A stretch of DNA of 64,000 nucleotides from CAZAFC01 sp964484675 (GTDB lineage: Bacteria; Patescibacteriota; Saccharimonadia; Saccharimonadales; UBA4665): positions 1-64,000 of the forward strand of contig CAZAFC010000003.1 of the NCBI GenBank assembly GCA_964484675.1, read 5' to 3'. This document shows, piece by piece, positions 59,353 to 64,000 of this stretch; within the stretch, counting starts at the first letter, position 1; each line of letters begins with the position of its first letter. The notes beneath the pieces were generated by a model. The model ran no database searches and was not told the origin of the DNA. It saw nothing but the letters and a program-made list of their open reading frames with translations. The position numbers and the translations under genes were made by a program.

Positions 59353-59660
59353 TGCTTTAGTAAAGCGTATTATGGCGTCGCTGGCAAGTGAGCGCGAGCC
59401 ACAACGCCAAAGTCCACTCCGCACTCCGTGCTGCTTGCGCCAGGTTTTGGTTGGCTGCGTGCTGCAGAAGACTGTGCCACCGAGATGTTTACCGTGCGAT
59501 GGCTAATGCTGCCCAATCTTTGTTTATGTCGAGGTGCTCTGTGCGCGCTGTTGTGCTCGGAGCCGTCTGGTTTTGCCCGGCTTGCCTACATGTACCTTTG
59601 CTAAAAGCAAATCAAAAACCGCCGATTGCTCGGCGGTTTGTAACATGAGCTTTTGGCTCG
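59353..59660. other. Intergenic stretch with rpsJ terminator
   Basis: Holds the terminator at 59617-59640 and a CATAAT on the minus strand (about 59368-59373) that could drive the small membrane protein. Nothing else is recognisable. Confidence 0.45.
59617..59640 (-). terminator. Intrinsic terminator after rpsJ
   Basis: AACCGCCGA (59617-59625) and TCGGCGGTT (59630-59638) form a 9-bp stem with a 4-base loop; on the minus strand TTTGATTTG follows. It separates tuf-rpsJ from the remaining S10 genes. Confidence 0.85.
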
Positions 59661-59987
59661 CTACATTTTGATTTCGACGTCACAGCCAGCTGGCAGCGAC
59701 AGATTCATCAGAGAATCAATCGTCTTAGGCGTTGGCTCACTTACGTCGATAAGACGCTTGTGGACGCGAACTTCAAACTGCTCGCGACCTTTTTTGTACA
59801 CGTGTGGGCTTTTCACCACGGTGAACATACTGCGGTCGGTTGGCAGGGGGATTGGACCAGCAATGGTTGCGCCAGTGCGCAGCGCAGTATCAACGATCTG
59901 CTTGGCTGCTTGGTCAATAACTTTGTGATCGTATGCCTTGAGGCGGATACGAATCCGTTGTTTTTGGTCTTTTTTGGCTTCTACCAT
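59661..59987 (-). CDS. rpsJ: 30S ribosomal protein S10
   Basis: A 108-residue protein that also serves in antitermination with NusB. It has [40 protein letters not shown] and the conserved [20 protein letters not shown]. Normal length. It sits 44 bases after tuf and is followed by a terminator, so unusually it is not the first gene of the rplC operon. Confidence 0.98.
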   Translation of the reverse strand: MVEAKKDQKQRIRIRLKAYDHKVIDQAAKQIVDTALRTGATIAGPIPLPTDRSMFTVVKSPHVYKKGREQFEVRVHKRLIDVSEPTPKTIDSLMNLSLPAGCDVEIKM

Positions 59988-60031
59988 TGCTGTTCTTCCT
60001 TCTTAATGTGCGAGCTTCTTAGGGCTTAATG

Positions 60032-61216
60032 TTATTTGATGATCTTGGTTACGACACCAGCACCAACAGTGCGACCACCTTCGCGAATAGCGAAGCGGAG
60101 ACCCTGATCCATGGCAATTGGGGCGAGCAACTTGACCTTAAAGGTTACGGTGTCACCAGGCATGACCATTTCTTTGTCGGCTGGCAGCTCAACTTCGCCG
60201 GTCACGTCAGTGGTGCGGAAGTAGAACTGCGGCTTGTAGCCCTTGAAGAATGGCGTGTGGCGGCCACCCTCATCTTTGTTGAGGATGTAGACTTCTGACT
60301 CAAACTCAGTGTGCGGCGTAACCGTACCTGGCTTTGCGAGCACCTGACCACGCTCAATGTCGTCGCGCTCAATGCCGCGCAACAGCACGCCAGCGTTGTC
60401 GCCAGCTTGACCTTGGTCAAGCTGCTTCTTGAAGGCTTCGATACCAGTCACAACAGACTGCTTGGTGTCGTGCAAACCGACAATCTCAACAGGTTCGTTG
60501 ATCTTGATGATACCTTGCTCGATGCGACCGGTAGCAACGGTGCCACGGCCCTTGATCGAGAAGACATCTTCGATTGGCATCAGGAATGGCTTGTCAAGGT
60601 CGCGCTTTGGCTCAGGAATGTATTCATCCATTGCCTTCACGAGAGCCATAATAGCGTCTTCGTTTTCTTTGTCGCCTTCGAGGGCTTTGGTGGCTGAGCC
60701 CTTGATGATCGGAGCGTCGCGGTCAAAGCCGTTCTTCTCGAGGAGGTCGCGAATTTCGTCTTCAACGAGTTCAACGAGGTCTGGGTCGGCGAGGTCCATC
60801 TTGTTCATGAAGACCAAAATCTTCGGCACGCCCACCTGGCGGGCGAGCAGCACGTGCTCGCGAGTCTGTGGCAACGGACCGTCGTTGGCACCAACGACGA
60901 GGATTGCGCCGTCGATCTGAGCGGCACCGGTAATCATGTTCTTAACGTAGTCGGCGTGGCCAGGCATGTCGACGTGGGCGTAGTGGCGACCTTCGCTCTC
61001 GTACTCTTGGTGCGAAGTAGCGATGGTGATGCCGCGCTGGCGCTCCTCGGGAGCATTATCAATCTGGTCATATGCCACAGGCTTGTTAACGGCGCTCGGG
61101 AGGCGCTTTGCGAGAACAGCAGTGATTGCTGCGGTCAACGTAGTCTTACCGTGGTCAACGTGGCCCATGGTACCAACGTTCACGTGAGGCTTGCTACGGT
61201 CAAATAAATCTGCCAT
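60032..61216 (-). CDS. tuf: Elongation factor Tu
   Basis: A 394-residue GTPase that carries aminoacyl-tRNA to the ribosome. G1 is [11 protein letters not shown]3 is [21 protein letters not shown]4 is NKMD, and the later domain signatures include [20 protein letters not shown]. Normal length. Its leader of about 60 bases begins at a strong promoter and has AAGGAG before the start. Only one tuf copy is in the window. Confidence 0.99.
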   Translation of the reverse strand: MADLFDRSKPHVNVGTMGHVDHGKTTLTAAITAVLAKRLPSAVNKPVAYDQIDNAPEERQRGITIATSHQEYESEGRHYAHVDMPGHADYVKNMITGAAQIDGAILVVGANDGPLPQTREHVLLARQVGVPKILVFMNKMDLADPDLVELVEDEIRDLLEKNGFDRDAPIIKGSATKALEGDKENEDAIMALVKAMDEYIPEPKRDLDKPFLMPIEDVFSIKGRGTVATGRIEQGIIKINEPVEIVGLHDTKQSVVTGIEAFKKQLDQGQAGDNAGVLLRGIERDDIERGQVLAKPGTVTPHTEFESEVYILNKDEGGRHTPFFKGYKPQFYFRTTDVTGEVELPADKEMVMPGDTVTFKVKLLAPIAMDQGLRFAIREGGRTVGAGVVTKIIK

Positions 61217-61283
61217 GTAGTAATGACTCCTTTTAATTACAAAATTGTGCCGTATGAGAAAAACTCACACGAGTGACTTGCCT

Positions 61284-61312
61284 ATTGTATCCCAAAGTTT
61301 CACCGATGTAAA
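61284..61312 (-). promoter_or_regulatory. tuf promoter
   Basis: On the minus strand TTTACA (61312-61307), exactly 17 bases, TACAAT (61289-61284). A small GTGTGAG/CTCATAC stem lies in the leader (61251-61271). Confidence 0.75.
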
Positions 61313-61451
61313 GCCATAATCCCTTTGTTGCCAGAGGCGTATCGGACGTACGGCGAGTTCGACACTTTGACGACACAGAAAATTACTCTGCGAATATCTC
61401 ATGTACCTGAGAGAACGCCGCTTTTACGCGTGAAACGACTGGCCGGCCGGG

Positions 61452-63539
61452 CTATTTTGCGCGCTTGGCGGCGATCGCCTCGGTAACGTGGCCCGGGACA
61501 TCGGCATAGTGGTCGAGCTCCATGCTTGAGCTGGCCCGGCCCTGGGTCATTGAGCGAAGGTTTGTCGTGTAGCCAAACATTTCGCCCAGCGGTACGAAGG
61601 CGGTGATTTCCTTCACGCCGGCCTGGAGGTCTTCCATCGATTCGATGCGGCCGCGCTTGCTGTTGAGGTCGCCGATGACGTCACCCATGAATTCTTCGGG
61701 GGTGACGACCACTACTTTCATGATGGGTTCGAGCAGCACTGGGTTGGCTTTTTTGACGCCATCTTGCAGCGCCATTGAGCCGGCGATTTTGAAGGCCATT
61801 TCGCTGGAGTCAACTTCGTGGTACGAGCCGTCGTAGAGCTCGGCTTTGATGTCGACAACTGGGTAGCCGGCGATCACGCCGTTGGCCATGGCCTCGATAA
61901 TACCCTGTTCAACAGGCTTGATGTATTCGCCAGGAACGACGCCGCCCTTGATCGAGTTGATGAACTCGAACCCGGCGCCTTTTTCGTTTTGGCTGAGGCG
62001 TAGCCAGACGTCACCATACTGTCCACGGCCACCGGACTGGCGGACGAACTTGCCCTGTACTTCGACGGCGTCCTTGCGGATGGTTTCGCGGTAGGCGACC
62101 TGAGGTTGGCCAATGTTAGCCTCCACGTTGAACTCACGTTTCATGCGGTCAACGAGAATCTCAAGGTGCAGCTCGCCCATGCCTGAGATAATTGTCTGAG
62201 CAGTCTCGTCGTCGACCTTGACGCGGAATGTCGGGTCTTCTTCGGCGAGGCGCTGCAGGGCGATGGCCATTTTGTCTTGGTCGCTCTTCGTTTTTGGCTC
62301 GATCGCGATCGACACAGGCGGTTCCGGGAAGTCGATGGACTCGAGGACAATCGGATGTGCTGGATCGCAGAGCGTGTTGCCAGTGGTGGTCGCTTTGAGG
62401 CCGACGATGGCGGCAATGTCACCAGCACTCACTTCGGTGACATCTTCGCGCTTGTCCGCTTGCATGCGGACGATGCGGCCGACGCGCTCTTTTTCGCCGG
62501 TCGAGCTATTCAGGACGTACGAGCCGGCTTGCAATGTGCCTGAGTACACGCGGAAGTATGCAAGCTTACCGACAAATGGGTCGGTTGCGATTTTGAATGC
62601 GAGACCCGAAAGCGGCTCGTCATTGGCTGGCTTGCGCTCGATTTCTTCGCCGGTTTTGGGGTGTGTACCCCAGTTCGAACCGCGGTCAAGCGGGCTTGGC
62701 AGGAGTTCGCTCACCAGGTCGAGCAATTTTTCGACGATCACGCCGCGGCCGTCGCCGCCGGTGACTGCAAAGAAGTTGCCGTTCAAAATAGCGGTACGAA
62801 TGGCTTGTTTGATTTCGTCTTCGCTGAGGCCTTCTTCGCCAACTTCGAAGTATTTTTCAAGCATGGCTTCGTCTTCGGCGACGGCGTTTTCAATGAGCAG
62901 ACTGCGATATTTCTTGGCTTGCTCGAGCATGTCAGCCGGAACTTCGCTCTCAATCAGCTCGTGGTCGGTGAATTCCTTGTAGGTGTAGGCTTTCATGTTC
63001 ACGAGGTCGACGACACCGTTGATGCCCTGCTCGAAGCCGATAGGCAAGTGAATCGGGAACGCGCGCTTGTTGAGGCGAGCGTGAATGGATTCGAGTGATT
63101 TGAAGAAGTCGCCACCAGTTTGGTTGATCTTGTTGATGAAACAGATGCGCGGCACGTTGTATTTGTCCGCTTGGCGCCAAACAGTTTCAGACTGGCTCTC
63201 AACGCCCATTTTACCGTCGAATACCACGACGGCGCCATCGAGCACACGAAGACTGCGCTCCACCTCGACCGTGAAGTCGATATGCCCAGGCGTGTCGATG
63301 ATGTTGATCTGCTTGCCCTTCCAGTAACAGGTCACCGCAGCTGAAACGATGGTGATGCCGCGCTCGCGCTCTTGCGCCATCCAGTCGGTTGTCGTGCCGC
63401 CTTCGTGCACGGCGCCGATCTTGTGCTTGAGCCCGGTCCGATACAAAATGCCTTCGGTGGTTGTGGTCTTGCCGGCGTCAATATGCGCAATAATACCGAT
63501 GTTACGGAGATCTTTCATCTCAACTTTTTTGTCAGCCAT
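61452..63539 (-). CDS. fusA: Elongation factor G
   Basis: A 695-residue translocation GTPase. G1 [19 protein letters not shown], switch [22 protein letters not shown] and G4 NKIN are present; domain IV has [20 protein letters not shown] and the tip GGRGQYGDV. Normal length. TACAAT at 63555-63560 lies 15 bases before the start, and AAAGGA is the ribosome-binding site. It is separated from rpsG by a terminator. Confidence 0.99.
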   Translation of the reverse strand: MADKKVEMKDLRNIGIIAHIDAGKTTTTEGILYRTGLKHKIGAVHEGGTTTDWMAQERERGITIVSAAVTCYWKGKQINIIDTPGHIDFTVEVERSLRVLDGAVVVFDGKMGVESQSETVWRQADKYNVPRICFINKINQTGGDFFKSLESIHARLNKRAFPIHLPIGFEQGINGVVDLVNMKAYTYKEFTDHELIESEVPADMLEQAKKYRSLLIENAVAEDEAMLEKYFEVGEEGLSEDEIKQAIRTAILNGNFFAVTGGDGRGVIVEKLLDLVSELLPSPLDRGSNWGTHPKTGEEIERKPANDEPLSGLAFKIATDPFVGKLAYFRVYSGTLQAGSYVLNSSTGEKERVGRIVRMQADKREDVTEVSAGDIAAIVGLKATTTGNTLCDPAHPIVLESIDFPEPPVSIAIEPKTKSDQDKMAIALQRLAEEDPTFRVKVDDETAQTIISGMGELHLEILVDRMKREFNVEANIGQPQVAYRETIRKDAVEVQGKFVRQSGGRGQYGDVWLRLSQNEKGAGFEFINSIKGGVVPGEYIKPVEQGIIEAMANGVIAGYPVVDIKAELYDGSYHEVDSSEMAFKIAGSMALQDGVKKANPVLLEPIMKVVVVTPEEFMGDVIGDLNSKRGRIESMEDLQAGVKEITAFVPLGEMFGYTTNLRSMTQGRASSSMELDHYADVPGHVTEAIAAKRAK

Positions 63540-63698
63540 GATTCCTTTGTCCTTATTGTATTAATGCGAATGCTCTTCTGGGCAAACCAAAATAAACCCT
63601 GGTGCACGCGTTTGCGTATATTGTATCAGATTGCGAACGGCTTGAACAGACGATTAGCTGGGTGAGTTGCTTGGCCCGCAGAAAAAGTTCCGCCGTCC

Positions 63699-63734
63699 AA
63701 TCAAAATGCCGCCTGGTGGGGCGGCATTTTGATT
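63699..63734. terminator. Perfect 15-bp terminator hairpin between rpsG and fusA
   Basis: AATCAAAATGCCGCC (63699-63713) and its exact complement (63720-63734) with a 6-base loop. The T-run is inside the stem. It ends the rpsG transcript on the minus strand. Confidence 0.75.
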
Positions 63735-63762
63735 GATCTTGCGCGAGGGCTGTCGAATCGAT

Positions 63763-64000
<238 letters not shown>

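Overview
The window looks like a chromosomal segment of a Candidatus Saccharibacteria (TM7/Patescibacteria) genome, probably from an oxygen-tolerant environmental lineage. The evidence is a long minus-strand ribosomal protein cluster that lacks rpmD (L30) between rpsE and rplO, as is usual in the Candidate Phyla Radiation. It also lacks adk and map between secY and infA. The standard code applies: UGA is a stop, for example at the end of the response regulator at 4014-4016, unlike in Gracilibacteria/Absconditabacteria. The lineage is an inference from gene content; no 16S gene is present.

Region 1 (1-8.6 kb, plus strand) carries energy and redox genes. It starts with the acetate kinase C-terminus overlapping phosphoketolase (sugar phosphate to acetyl-phosphate to ATP). 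A small membrane protein, an OmpR/HK two-component pair coupled to a VIT-type metal transporter, and a three-gene flavin module follow: a membrane-anchored FMN-binding protein, the ApbE flavin transferase, and an RnfD/NqrB-like membrane domain fused to an NAD(P)H:flavin reductase.

Region 2 (8.6-26.6 kb) is an accessory patchwork: an APH-fold kinase, hisS and a GNAT acetyltransferase in a GC-ending-codon island, an M20 peptidase, an HTH protein, a HELVH protein, a tautomerase-like protein, PadR plus partner membrane protein, a phage tail-spike-like beta-helix protein, NUDIX, GNAT, an 806-residue-class orphan, an RNB exonuclease, and a membrane protein with a long disordered tail. Many genes here end in long perfect hairpins without a U-tract.

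Region 3 (26.1-32.5 kb) is a complete cyoABCDE-type heme-copper quinol oxidase operon with a divergent MarR regulator. Quinol-site and proton-channel residues are recognisable. Together with the flavin module it suggests NADH- or quinol-driven oxygen reduction in a fermenter.

Region 4 (32.6-44 kb) has an alpha-glucan operon (GT4 synthase-like, GH57, GH15), then minus-strand rpmG, three tRNAs (Thr-GGU, Tyr-GUA, Thr-UGU), two small paralogous proteins, a TPR protein, holB, an RluD-type pseudouridine synthase, trpS and an orphan.

Region 5 (44-64 kb, minus strand) is the translation block. In transcription order it runs rpsG (partial), terminator, fusA, tuf, rpsJ, terminator, small membrane protein, rplC to rplO, terminator, then secY-infA-rpmJ-rpsM-rpsK-rpsD-rpoA-rplQ-rplM-rpsI, terminator. 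L33, L36 and S14 are all zinc-ribbon-free forms.

A recurring regulatory signature is a -10 hexamer ending 6-9 bases before the start codon (response regulator, FMN protein, HTH, NUDIX, padR, secY, trpS and others). This implies frequent leaderless transcripts. The two genes of the codon island instead have leaders with small upstream ORFs.
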